A DNA stretch of 64,000 nucleotides from Siphlonurus alternatus (taxonomy: Eukaryota > Arthropoda > Insecta > Ephemeroptera > Siphlonuridae): contig OX463785.1 in assembly GCA_949825025.1 (NCBI GenBank), positions 16,369,971 through 16,433,970 on the forward strand, read 5' to 3'. The position numbers were made by a program, and so were the translations under genes. Shown here piece after piece: positions 49,631 through 60,174 of the stretch. The first letter of the stretch is position 1; each line of letters opens with the position of its first letter. The notes under the pieces are model-generated. The model made no database searches, was not told the DNA's origin, and saw only the letters and a list, made by a program, of their open reading frames with translations.

Positions 49631-49913
49631 TGATGCAGATTTTGTCAATTATAATAATATCTATGCTATAAACTACCACACAGTATTTATAGCTATAAAT
49701 GATTAAATGTCAAGTAATATAAATATTATAATCAGTATAATAGCAAATTCAAGAAATTCATGTTTTATGGCTAGAAAATTTACTAACAATTTAGGGTCTA
49801 ACTCGCGATGGGGTTGTGATGATCGAGAGCCATGCATATTTATTAATTTTTAATTATATATTATGCAGCTATATTATAGCTGTCGTCATATAGCTCATTC
49901 ATCCGCCGCACAT

Positions 49914-49940
49914 ATATAATATATATATATTATATTATAT

Positions 49941-50014
<74 letters not shown>

Positions 50015-50038
50015 ATTATATATATATATATATATATT
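49914..50038. repeat. (TA)n with TATAT variants
   Basis: Alternating TA tracts broken by TATTATAT units. It borders repeat P copy 3. Confidence 0.95.
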
Positions 50039-50059
50039 TTTTACAAGGATACACCCCTA

Positions 50060-50350
50060 AGAGCTTACAGCTCGCGGCGGGGTACTGGGTATAGGGATAA
50101 GGTAGGGAACGGATAGTGGCCACGGCCTGCATGCAATGCTTACGCGTTCCAGCATTCGCTGAGGTGAGACTGAGGGAACCGTGGAAAACCTCAGTCAGGA
50201 CGGACGTACACCTCTACTTTTTCTCAATGGACCAAAGCAATGTCCAGAGCCTGGGGAACCACACACAAGTGCATCACTGCACTGGGTGCAATGGAAAGCG
50301 AGATGAATTTACCCCAGGGAGGGAGCAGCGTATTTTTTACTTGAAACGGT
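50060..50350 (+). repeat. Dispersed repeat P, copy 3 (best copy)
   Basis: GC-richer block with CGCGGCGGGGTACTGGG, then GGCCACGGCCTGCATGCAA, then CCAGCATTCGCTGAGGTGA, then CAATGTCCAGAGCCTGGGG, then AACCACACACAAGTGCATCA. The same order is found at 24878-25110. The 133-residue frame starting at 50116 is a translation of this repeat and is not treated as a gene. Confidence 0.65.
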
Positions 50351-50783
50351 CACCCATCCATACTATAGCCAGCAATATATGGCACGCAAAAAAGAGGGTG
50401 ATGATGATTTTGCCTATATATGCATGGCAGCACTACCCTCTTGGAAAATCGTTGTTGTCTGAAACTTTAATTTTGTCAAATTTAGACTCTGACATCGATC
50501 GCTCCTCTATCATATAAATTTAATGGCCGGACGTCGCTGATATATATTTAGAAGATATAATATATGATTGTGCAAGTGTAATTATGAATTGTGTAGGTAC
50601 CAAATAAATATAAACTGTCTTATTATAAAAAAAATATTTTCTATATTATTTTGATGAGGAAATCAAGTAAAGACAAAAAAATAATTAAAATATTTTAAAA
50701 TATTTACAATAAATTTCAAAAGATATGAAGTTTGGAGCCATTTGAATACCATTACTCATTTGACATAATTTCCCGCTTATAAG

Positions 50784-50793
50784 GTCACGTGAC
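50784..50793. promoter_or_regulatory. CACGTG E-box upstream of PA2G4
   Basis: GTCACGTGAC is a perfect 10-bp palindrome with the core for bHLH-ZIP factors such as Myc/Max, USF or MITF/TFE. It is 25 bp before the PA2G4 ATG, so it is close to the start site. Myc control of growth genes of this kind is established in general; control here is inferred. Confidence 0.55.
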
Positions 50794-50818
50794 TGTTCGG
50801 GGGCAAACGCGAACAAGA

Positions 50819-53800
50819 ATGGCGGACAACAAAGATGAGGGAGAGAAAACAATCGCGGAAGACCTGGTGGTCACCAAATATAAAATGGCAGGAGATATTG
50901 TTAATCGTAAGTATATTAATCATGTTTAATTTAAGAGTAAATTTGGAATAATAGCTTATTTGAATCCTGAGAAATTTAACTTCGAAATTTGCCACGACGC
51001 CGCTGGGGCCATATGGCGCGTAGCATGTAGCATGGCCGGCATAGGACCATGTGCACGCATATATTCACTTATATTCGCCAATAGATAATTTTCTTATGCC
51101 TTATTTACCTTTAATTATTTACATACATTCATATTAAATATAAATACACACTTCTTTTATTCAGTTTTTTCATTTTTTGGAAGTGACAGTGGTTTTCCAA
51201 GGTCAATATGTTCAAGGATTTCTCAACCCATGCCCTTTTACAAGATGCTGATTTTTAAAATCTAGGCTTTAGTTTCACCGGCCGGCATTCTGTTGTGTTA
51301 ATTTAATTGACAAGTTATTGATGGAAGTGCTTGTAGGCAATTTTTTGGTTACCAACTTGTGAGATGGGTAAATGCCTGCAGGCCAAATGAGGTGGCATTT
51401 ATATGAGCTTCAAATAGCCCTATCTGTTGGCTTATCAATGTATGCATACATCATAGAAAATATCATATTTAATTGGTTTATTTACAAGAAAATTTAGAGT
51501 CGCTTGATGAATTTTCTTGAGAGCGTGCCAGGTGGCAATGCTGCTGCTTTAACGCATAATGTATGCCTACAACCAATATGCATATGCATACTTGTTGGCA
51601 AACTGCGGGACTGAAAAATAAATTGATAAAGTTGTGCGGCAAGCAAGCTCTTCCTTCAAGTTATCATACCGGTAGTGAAGCAAAAACCAGTCCATACAAT
51701 GTAAACTGTCCCCTCCCCCATCCTTGAACCTTCATTAGATCTGCTTAATGACTTGAGAACCTAAGGTGCAGTGGTGTAGCGAGGAAAATCAAACAGATTC
51801 TTCACTGGTTGGAAGAAAACTAATTAAAAAAAATTCCCGTTTGACAAAAATGCACACCTTCCAACATTTTTTTTTAGATTTCTTGGCTAGATAATATTTT
51901 GAGGAAATTTTTAGTTACATTTTTTATGTATTGGCTAGCTGTATTTTTGAATCTAACCCAACTACTTTCTTTTTGTTCCAGGCATTTTGAAGCAACTAGT
52001 TGATAAATGCATAGAAGGTGCTTCAGTTCGAGAGATTTGTGAATTTGGTGACACTCAAATTCTTGAAGAAACTGGAAAAGTTTTCAAGAAAGAAAAGGAC
52101 CTTAAGAAAGGTTTGTATATTTTGTAATCTTCTCTGTGCTTATGAGAGTTGCAATGGTTATAACAAAATATTGTTTATAATATTTGTCTAATGAAGCCTT
52201 TTTATATGGTTAACCGTGAGACGTTGTAGTACCTGATTTCACCACCAGAGCAGAGAACGTAATGGCATTGTTAGCGCTAGTCGCCACTACAATTTTATTT
52301 AATGGTCATTTCCCATAAGTTAACATGTAAATCAACAACTGTCCCATGTTTTTCACTTCACCAAACAGACATTACCAACAATACTTTGTTTAAAAATTGC
52401 ATATGTTTGCATCAAGCAGAAGACTTTGGTGCTTTATTGTAGACAACCTTTATCACACAGGTAAAACAGGAACTTGAGAAAAGGTCTTGCAATAACTTTT
52501 CTCTGGTTCCTTATTTTTACCTGTGCAAAAGGTGAGAAGGTTGCCTGCTTATTGCTACCATTTATTTTTTATCTAAATGTAGATATCATATTTTATTGTA
52601 AATTTTGACATGTGATATCTCGCAGGTATTGCTTTTCCCACATGCATATCCATAAACAACTGCATTTGTCACTACTCGCCTGTCGCAAGTGAGCCTGACA
52701 GCACCATCAAGAATGAAGACCTTGTCAAAATGTAAGATAGCAACCAGCTGTTTTTGTTTTACACAAAAATCAAATATTAGCAAATATCTTACAAGATTTA
52801 TATGTCCCATAGGGAGTTTTTGGACTAAAAACTTTCCATGGGACTTCAATGGACAGCCTACATGAAATTTTTTTATTGCAGAAATGAATAGAAGGTACCA
52901 AATTATGCTACTCTGAATTTTTTCAGATTTTTGAGACCCAAAATTATTTTTTATTGAAAGTGCAGCCACGCCCCCTGGAGGCGATAATAGGCATCTAGTC
53001 TCTATCCTTTTTATTAAGGATTCAGGAGTGCTAAGTTAATTTACAGAACTTTTAATAATTATTTAAAAATAGTTCTGGAACTAAAAAAAAAAAATCTGAA
53101 AAAATTTAGAGTAGCATAATTTGGTACCCTCTATTCATTTGTGCAATAAAAATTTTCATGCAGGTTGTCCATTGTTTGCTTATGAATACACAATGTATAC
53201 ATTGTAGTTATACCTGTTTCTCAGTTAGATGTTTGATGACTTAAGTCTGTTTGTAATTTCTCAATAATTTTTAGATTTTGCACTAAATTTCCTTATGTAC
53301 ACTCATCTCCTTTGAAAATTTTCCTGAAAAACTTGTTATTACGTAAATTCAAGGGACCCAGGAAATTAGGTTTACCTTATATTGAGTGTTACCTTATATC
53401 AAGTTTTTCCTATACCCACTATGTTAATTATTTTTTATAGGACGGCAATCTCCTTAACTCAAAATCAAGTTTTACCTAACAACAAGTTGTGTAGTAACAC
53501 TAATAATGAGTTTTTACTGTATTATAATAATAATAATAATAATATAATAATAATTGTTTATTGGGTTAAGAAATACATAAAATGGGAGGGAAAGACAAGA
53601 AAAAAAAGAATAAATAACCCAAATGGTGGATTGAAAAAGGCAAATGCCCATTCACAAGAGGGCATTTGAATGGGCATTTGATGTTGATAATGCTGAAAGA
53701 AGCTCCTGAAATCAATATATTTTCAATGTAAATTTCCCGCCATCCAACTATTTTTTTTAACTCCCCATGTGTCTCGTCGCAGTGATCTTGGTGCCCATGT

Positions 53801-56800
53801 TGATGGTTTTATCGCGGTTGTGGCTCATTCCCTTGTCGTTGGGGCGAGCAAGGAAAACAAGGTGACTGGTCGCAAGGCTGACGTCATACTGGCAGCCCAC
53901 CTGGCTTCACAGGCAGCTCTGCGTCTTCTCAAGCCAGGCAATGAGGTAATTAACCATGGTAGTAATTATGTTGTGTAATTAAAACTGGAAGGAATCGTTA
54001 TAAAAGGTTCAGTAGCCAGTCCAATAAAACAAGCTCATTGTTAGGAGTCTATTAAACTGGCTAAAGAACTTACTATCTTTGTCTCTTCTGTCTTATCTGT
54101 AGAAAAAGTTGCCATAGAAGGTTCAGTAGCCAGTCCAATGAAACCAGCTCGTTGTCAGGAGTCTAATAAACTGGCTACTGAAAATCCTATCTTTGTTGCT
54201 AATTTGTTATCCATAGAAGAAAATTTCATAGAAGGTTTAGTTGCTAATTTTATAGTCAGTCCAACATAAGAAGTCTATTGAACTGGCTACTGAACTTTCT
54301 ACAATATTATCTTACATGCAAGGTACCTTGATTGTAAGACTTGCATGACCGTGAGCAAGGTGAATCCTTGTCCAGCACACTCGTGTCGTGTTGAGCCTCC
54401 GTCCAGCTTGTCTGGTCGTGGCTGTGACTGCGCGGCGGTGCTTATGGACGTACAGTAAAGAAATTCCCTCTCCCCCGCACACGTGAGACCTCTATCTTAT
54501 GTCTCAGCACGTGTGTATACGGAGAGAGACCACAAACCTAATTTAATAAAAGTGGGTTAATTTAAACAGTGCAATTAATTTTGTTTAATGTTTTGTTCCT
54601 GGAATTTGCAAAATCATTTACTTTAATTTAAATTATGCTGGTGCTTGTTGAGTAATGCCTGAATACTGAAAGGCTATTTAGGTTTGCTTATAGGTGGGCT
54701 TTATAAAATGATAAAAATCCTGCTGATGCATAATATTCCTTCATAAACACAGTAATGACAGACATAGGAAACTTAATAAGAAACTGGTATTCCAGATGCA
54801 TATTTTTGTAATATTTTCCAATGTCTTTTGGATGGGTATTCTTTAAAATTGCATTTTGTAATAAATTAAGCATGGAATTTTTTTATTTAAGAAATGAATA
54901 GAGGCCATAAAATTATACATACGTGTATTACCCTGATTTTTTTTTCAGAGTTTTTAGAAGCCAGGAAGTATTGCTAAAAGTTTTGTTGAGGTTGGGTTTG
55001 AACCCATGCCCCTTTTAGTCCTATCCTTTCATTAACAAGTGACACCTATTGACATCTCTCACCGTACTTCCAGTAATTTTTTTAAAAATATATCCTGGAC
55101 TCTAAAAAAAAAAATTAATGCATAAATTTGCACTCTATTCATCTGCAATAATAAAAAATTCATACAGGTTTACATCAATCACATCTCCAAAACATTGTTT
55201 TTGCTTGATTACAGACGTACCAGATAACGGAGGCGGTACAGAAGGTGTCCGAGGCTTACAAGTGCAAGCCGATAGAGGGCATGCTGAGTCACCAGCTGAA
55301 GCAGTTCAAGATTGACGGAGAGAAGACCATCATCCAGAACCCCAACGACGCCCAGAAGAAGGAGCATGAGAAGTTTGATATCGGGCCCAACGAGGTTTAC
55401 GCAATGGACGTCTTGATCAGCACCGGAGAGGGAGTGGTGAGTGTTTGACATCTACTTTAGGGGTTTATCCCCTCCCCTCTAATTATCAGCCATGAGGAAA
55501 GGTGGAGAAAGGCACAAACCCCCCTACGTTTTTCGTCATTTTGTAAGTGATAAAATATTGTATTACCTTGTAGAAATTTTGTTTAGGAATAGAGTTATCT
55601 ATCATGAAGGAGCTTTTAATGCTGGTATTGGAAAGCTGAAACTAAGAAAATATTGCTAATATTTTATAATGTTATTGAGTTAAATGTATACTATACCATT
55701 TTGGGTACATTATTAGTAAGAAACTAAAGAACGATAAGGGAATGGGAAAGCAGATAGGGGGGGGGGAGGGATAAATAAATTAAAATCTCTCACCTTACTT
55801 CCCTTTTTTTTTAAGTAAGTGAAACAGAAATGTCTGGAAATCAGTAAATTTGGCATAAATTTACTGTATTTAATGAAAACGATAGAAAAAGATTTGTTGG
55901 GAAGGGAGATAGTTCGAGCTTTTAGCCGTCAGTGACTAAGCAAAAAGAGAAAAATTAATTAAAAGAATGCTATGTAAGTATAAATAAATATCGCTTAGCT
56001 CGATTTTTCAAATAATTAATTTGTATTTAATGAATGTCATCTATAATATACACATACCGGGTAGTTGAGTTATTTGTCTCATAATCCTCGTCCAGCACAC
56101 TCGTGTCGTGCTGAGCCTCCGTCCAGCTTGTCTGGTCATGGCTGTGACTGCGCGGCGGTGCTTATGGACGTACAGTAAAGAAATTCCCTCTCCCTCGCAC
56201 ACGTGAGACCTCTATCTTATGTCCCAGCACGTGTGTATACGGAGAGAGACCACAATCCCAACAATCCATTGGTAGTAAATATTTTTCCAATGCCTCTTCG
56301 TATGATACAAAATTATCTCACAAATCGTTGTGAAATGATGAAATGTTTAATACAGTATACTGTAGTAGTTTTAAATTTTTGATCTGATAATTTCGTAATA
56401 AAATATAACAATTTGTTTGTCAGATTGACAGTGATGTATGTTATGCTTGTAAGCAAGTGAAAGTGATTTACATAGTTAATCAAAGGCATCTCTAATCTGT
56501 AAGATATTATTCCAAGTCACAATTTTCCATGGTAAAAATTTGCAGCCTTGCATTTTCAAGAAAAGAGAAAGGAGAGGACTATTCATTTAATTAATTCCTA
56601 AGCATCTCAGGTAGAGAAACAAGAGTAGAGATGGTGACAGGTTGAAAAAGGGTATTGCAGTATATCCAATGGTACTCCCTTTGAATTTGCTTATGACCTC
56701 TGATTGTTCTAGATGATCTAAATACCAGAAGCATGTCTTGACATGAATTGTGTTAATTCTTGCAGGGTCGCGAGGGCAAGTCAAGAGTGACCATCTACAA

Positions 56801-59470
56801 GAAGACAGAGGAGACCTACCAGCTAAAACTGAAATCCTCTCGCATGTTCTACGCCGAGGTTTCTCACAAGTACGGCTGCATGCCCTTCAACCTGCGACTT
56901 CTGCAAGAGGAGGGCAAGGCAAAGATGGGAGTTGTTGAGTGCCTAAGCCACAAGCTCATAGATCCCTTCCAGGTGCTCTACGAGAAACCAAGTACGTTTT
57001 ATAAACACTGCTTGTTTAGATTGTTTATAGGTCTGTTCGTAAATACACAATCAAAAATAATAAATTATTATTAATGAACCTTCTGTACATGGAACATAAG
57101 GATCATCAATAATAATTTATTATTTTTTATTCTATTTATGTATGGACCTCATGTTTCTTCTATAATTGGAGAACTATTTTTTTACTCTGATGCATTTTAT
57201 TAATAAACTTGATGCTAATATTAAATAATTAGTTATAATTTCTACTGAACTGAATAACTTTTAATTAAAACATACATAACATGATGCCATATCTCTTACG
57301 GGATAAGCCAGCAGCATTATTACCTCAGCCCTCCACAAATAGACTTTTACTGCATTTGATTCTTAAATTCTCTATACTTGCATCAAATCATACTTTTTTG
57401 CCTTCTACACTCTATAAAAAAATGTTAGAATAGAATATAATAGAAAATTGATTTATAATATTTCGTATATAAAGCTTTATCAGAATAGTATTAAATTTTC
57501 TGTACATTTTGAGATATCAAAAACCGGACTAATGATAATGATAATCTCTTTTCACCTACATATTTTTATTTCTTTATTTTCCTAGAGATAGACTTTCTGT
57601 AAATTTATAATGATACACTGAAATATTTAACTATTTTTCTTACAGTATATAATTTATTTTAAATTTGATATTGTAAACACTGACAATAAATAGTATTTAC
57701 AACGTTGTACCTTGTTTTTGTTTTCAGGTGAATTTGTAGCTCACTTCAAGTTCACGGTGCTGCTAATGCCCAACGGACCTCATCGCATAACAGGCCTTAC
57801 TTTCGACCCTGAAAACTACAAATCAGAGCTCTCTGTTAGCGATGCCGACCTCAAGGTAATTCAAACACCTTTCCATCGTCACTCTTTTTTCAGACAGCTC
57901 TGTCTTTATTGTCAATTCTGTTTTGTGTTTCTTCTGGTTTGATGCTTTACTAGAAAATAATCACATAAAATTCAGGAGTGTATTTTTCAACAACCTCTTT
58001 TGACTGAACTAGAAAAAAAAATGGCATGTAAATTCCTCTTTGTGTGACTTACAATTGTATATAATAGTTCTGGATTTAGGTTAGTTGGTAACGAAGAGGA
58101 TTTCGTTATCATCTGTAAAGTGATAGTCTGCTATACCTTTACGTAATTAAATTGTTATTTCATTACAATACGTTATATAATTTAAAAAAGTTGTTTTGAA
58201 TCTTCAAAGTATTATCTAAAGTGATAGTCTGCTATACCTTTACGTAATTAAATTGTTATTTCTTTATAATACTTTATATATAATTTAAAAAAGTTGTATT
58301 GAATCTTCAAAGTATTATCTATTTATAGATAGCTTTAATATGCAAAAAATCTTAGAAATTGCTGTTAAAAATTGTTGTATTTTACTATTCTCAATACTTG
58401 TAACATTGTGTAAGAAGAGACCTAGAGTAATTCGATAAATAAGACCTACACAACGTCCAGCACAATCGTGTCGTGCTGAGCCTCCGTCCAGCTTGTCTGG
58501 TCGTGGCCGTGACTGCGCGGCGGTGCTTATGGACGTACAGTAAAGAAAGTCACTCTCCCTCGCACACGTGAGACCTCTATCTTATGTCCCAGCACGTGTG
58601 TATACGGAGAGAGACCACAATTAAAACAAAGTCTTATTATTGAGCTATTAATTTGCAAGTAGGAAAAGTAGTGTTGATAAATTTGCAACAATAAGTGTTA
58701 GAGCAATTAGTTTAGGACAATATCTTATTAAAAATTTTTATTTGGTAGCTATGTTAATATTATTTAGGAAATTTCACACATAGCTCTCGTCATTAGAAAT
58801 TTCCCTGACCATTTTTTTTTTTTTCATATATTTTTATGTCTATAGCTGTACACTCTTTGCCACTGACAAATTTCTTTGCCAAGAGAGAGGCAAAATTTAT
58901 ATGAATTGGCAGGCATTGTGCAAACAAGCGCTAATACCAAAGTCTTTTACTCACAATGGTTGTAAAAAACCATTAATTGTTTATCATGTCTTTCTGATTA
59001 TGCCTTTAAGCCTTTTTCATTGATAAACCAAGGCAAATGTAGTACCTGATTTTGCCACCAGAGCACAACACATCTAATTTTAAAAGTAACATTAATTTAC
59101 TGTACGGTATCGTGTATATTAACACCTCATGTTTTTCCTTTTTAATTACCAACAATACTTTATTTACAAACAGAAGCAGAAGACTTTGGTTAGCACTATT
59201 GGTGACGTTATTATGCTAAATATCCCAGTCCTATTGATTTTAACTATGTATACAACTAATGTAAATCATAATAAAAATATTATCATGGTCTTAGCTATTA
59301 TAAAAAAAAAAAAATGTTATTGTTTGTTACAGTCCCTCCTGAATCAGTCTGCCAACCCGAAGAATGCTAAAAAGAAAAAGAAGAAGGCAGAAAAGGCAGT
59401 TACATCTGATAGCACCCCTGCTGAAGTTTCGGGTGACACCAAAACTGATGTCCAGATGGATACCAACTGA
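50819..59470 (+). CDS. PA2G4: Proliferation-associated protein 2G4 (EBP1 homologue)
   Basis: Eight exons: 50819-50906, 51982-52110, 52626-52731, 53783-53945, 55215-55436, 56766-56991, 57728-57855, 59333-59470. They total 1200 nt, or 399 aa, close to the human 394. The pattern is [20 protein letters not shown] at the N-terminus, [20 protein letters not shown], and [20 protein letters not shown]. Next come [13 protein letters not shown] with GEKTIIQNP, and [14 protein letters not shown] lysine-rich tail (KKKKKKAEK type) ends the protein. This is the pita-bread methionine-aminopeptidase fold without peptidase activity. The family binds ribosomes near the exit tunnel and acts in the nucleolus in ribosome production. 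Introns 4, 5 and 7 each hold an H/ACA snoRNA-like element, which fits a ribosome-related host gene. The start ATG lies in AAGAATGGCG with an E-box just upstream. Confidence 0.97.
52150..52429. mobile_element. MITE family N, copy 2
   Basis: Interior blocks CACCAGAGCAGAGAACGTAA, TGGCATTGTTAGCGCTAG and GTTAACATGTAAATCAACAA match copy 1. The right end AAGCAGAAGACTTTGGT is kept and the left end is eroded. It lies in PA2G4 intron 2. Confidence 0.75.
52443..52552. mobile_element. Hairpin MITE family S, copy 2
   Basis: GACAACCTTTATCACACAGG pairs with CCTGTGCAAAAGGTGAGAAG followed by GTTGCC. The inner blocks AGGAACTTGAGAAAAG and CTTTTCTCTGGTTCC also pair. It lies in PA2G4 intron 2 next to the family N copy. 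Confidence 0.65.
52847..53174. mobile_element. tRNA-cored foldback, family L copy 5
   Basis: CAATGGACAGCCTACATGAA at the left pairs with TTCATGCAGGTTGTCCATTG at the right. The arms continue through GGTACCAAATTATGCTACTC and GAGTAGCATAATTTGGTACC. The core keeps ATCCTTTTTATTAAGGA, and its B-box part is mutated. It lies in PA2G4 intron 3. The frame at 52586-52969 is partly this arm. Confidence 0.75.
53327..53524. mobile_element. Dispersed repeat M, copy 2
   Basis: AAAACTTGTTATTACGTAAA, then CAAGGGACCCAGGAAATTAG, at the start, and CCTAACAACAAGTTGTG near the end. It matches 43057-43244. It lies in PA2G4 intron 3. Confidence 0.7.
53998..54310. repeat. Three tandem copies of a hairpin unit
   Basis: Units of about 115 bp start near 53998, 54111 and 54227. 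Each holds TTCAGTAGCCAGTCCAA (or a variant) facing AAACTGGCTACTGAA, so each unit is an imperfect hairpin. Pairing is kept in all three despite divergence. It lies in PA2G4 intron 4, directly upstream of snoRNA-like copy 1. Confidence 0.7.
54366..54537 (+). ncRNA. H/ACA box snoRNA candidate, copy 1
   Basis: GC-rich element in PA2G4 intron 4, same strand as the gene. The 5' domain is closed by TGTCCA and TGGACG (a G-U pair replaces the C-G of the other copies). Its upper stem is formed by TCGTGT with GCGCGG, then AGCC with GGCT, then CCAG with CTGG. The H box is ACAGTA, 15 nt after the upper stem. The 3' hairpin has the lower stem CTCTCC with GGAGAG and the upper stem CACACGTG with CACGTGTG, extended by GAGAC with GTCTC. 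ACA (54532-54534) follows 16 nt after the upper stem and 3 nt before the inferred end. These spacings match the family rule of about 14-16 nt. Such RNAs guide pseudouridylation or rRNA processing; the target is not determined. Confidence 0.72.
54868..55169. mobile_element. tRNA-cored foldback, family L copy 6 (clearest core)
   Basis: The ends CATGGAATTTTTTTATTTAA and TAATAAAAAATTCATACAGG are loosely inverted. The core GGTTGGGTTTGAACCCATGC, then CCCTTTTAGTCCTATCCTTT, read on the minus strand, gives GGGTTCAAACCC, a good polymerase III B box. It ends 45 bp before PA2G4 exon 5. Confidence 0.65.
56086..56257 (+). ncRNA. H/ACA box snoRNA candidate, copy 2
   Basis: In PA2G4 intron 5. About 95% identical to copy 1 over its whole length, and the flanks are unrelated. 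Closing stem CGTCCA with TGGACG; upper stem TCGTGC with GCGCGG; H box ACAGTA; 3' hairpin CACACGTG with CACGTGTG. The ACA box is at 56252-56254. Conservation stops right after ACAA, as expected for an RNA whose 3' end is 3 nt past ACA. Confidence 0.75.
57028..57152. mobile_element. TA-flanked MITE, family H copy 2
   Basis: TAGGTCTGTTCGTAAATACA at the left and TATTTATGTATGGACC at the right, with the family core ATGAACCTTCTG, then GGAACATAAGGAT. It lies 36 bp into PA2G4 intron 6. Confidence 0.8.
58117..58320 (+). repeat. Tandem duplication, two units of about 102 bp
   Basis: 58117-58217 and 58218-58320 both read AAAGTGATAGTCTGCTATAC onward and end TCTTCAAAGTATTATCT, with few differences. It lies in PA2G4 intron 7. 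Confidence 0.92.
58452..58622 (+). ncRNA. H/ACA box snoRNA candidate, copy 3
   Basis: In PA2G4 intron 7. Closing stem CGTCCA with TGGACG; upper stem TCGTGC with GCGCGG; H box ACAGTA. The 3' hairpin has CTCTCC with GGAGAG and CACACGTG with CACGTGTG. ACA is at 58617-58619. Most differences from copies 1 and 2 fall in pockets or loops, for example ACAATCGTG against ACACTCGTG in the 5' pocket, which could change the guide sequence. Confidence 0.73.
58936..59190. mobile_element. MITE family N, copy 3
   Basis: ACCAAAGTCTTTTACTCACA at the left and AAGCAGAAGACTTTGGT at the right are inverted. The interior has TACCTGATTTTGCCACCAGA as in copy 1. It lies in PA2G4 intron 7. Confidence 0.8.
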
Positions 59471-59488
59471 TGTCCAGATGTACTGAGG

Positions 59489-59494
59489 AATAAA
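59489..59494 (+). terminator. Poly(A) signal AATAAA of PA2G4
   Basis: AATAAA lies 19 nt after the PA2G4 stop codon, the first hexamer. Such a short 3' UTR is unusual, so a later signal (ATTAAA near 59678) may also be used. Confidence 0.4.
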
Positions 59495-60099
59495 TTGTCA
59501 GTGACAAGATGTACCTCAAATCTCATCACAAGAGTATCAACAACCCAATGGGATCAACATCTTGCTATGTGGCTTTTTAACGGACATTCAATGTCTTACT
59601 TAAAAAAAATAACAAAAAAAAATAATGAAAAAAAAAAAAAAAAAAAACTACCCGGAAGCTCATGATAATATACTTATGTATTAAACGAAATATTTAAAAC
59701 AAAAATATTGTATGATACAATTTTTCATACCAGTGTGTTTCTGGCATCCTTTTTGAAAAAAGTAACATTATTGTAATAATTATTGTCTTTGTAATCATGT
59801 GGTCAAATGATCATTTCTTTTTAAAGAAAATGTTATTATCTGATATCTTCAATCTTTTTTTAAAGTAGTACTTTTTTAATTGTTTTTAAATATATATAAA
59901 AAAAAACATAACCTTATTTTTTTTTAAATATAGTAAAATTATTATTTTACAGTCACATTTTCAAGTATATTTAACCCAAAAAATGGAAGAAAGAATAAAT
60001 GGGCGAATGATGATTGATTAAACACAAAAGTTATATTATAATACAAAAATCCTTGTAACTGAAATGAAAAATACAGTAGTTTTTATGCTGGACAATCTA

Positions 60100-60118
60100 T
60101 TTATTTTATTTTATTTAC
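60100..60118 (-). terminator. Poly(A) signal cluster of MIC13
   Basis: On the minus strand this reads AAATAAAATAAAATAAATA, giving overlapping AATAAA hexamers about 60-75 nt after the MIC13 stop. Confidence 0.6.
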
Positions 60119-60174
60119 AGTTCCATAAATACATTTTTATTTTAGTGGAAAGTTTTAACAAGTATCTATTTTTT

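Larger units (their letters stand above)
46473..50818. other. Dynein 3' UTR, spacer and PA2G4 5' flank
   Basis: About 4.3 kb. No single poly(A) signal stands out. The stretch contains a family C foldback (47386-47739), an unexplained open frame (48458-48712), a family L element, a (TA)n region and repeat P copy 3. The last 60 bp form a compact promoter-like segment for PA2G4. Confidence 0.6.
59471..60174. other. Convergent 3' ends of PA2G4 and MIC13
   Basis: 704 bp between the two stop codons, AT-rich and without an open frame. Poly(A) signals are present for both genes (59489-59494 on plus; the TTTATT cluster at 60100-60118 on minus). A long A-run at about 59629-59647 lies past the PA2G4 signal. 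Confidence 0.7.

Noticed and set aside
50116..50517. 133-residue frame before PA2G4
   Set aside because: Overlaps dispersed repeat P, whose other copies (24878-25110, 8483-8600) have no intact frame.
52586..52969. 127-residue minus-strand frame
   Set aside because: It is antisense to PA2G4 exon 3 and runs into a family L arm; no independent support.
54366..58622. Interpretation of the PA2G4 intronic copies as an ordinary MITE or SINE
   Set aside because: No terminal inverted repeats, no target duplication, no A/B boxes and no poly(A) tail were seen. All three copies are in host sense orientation with H and ACA boxes at rule-abiding distances. It is kept as the main alternative.
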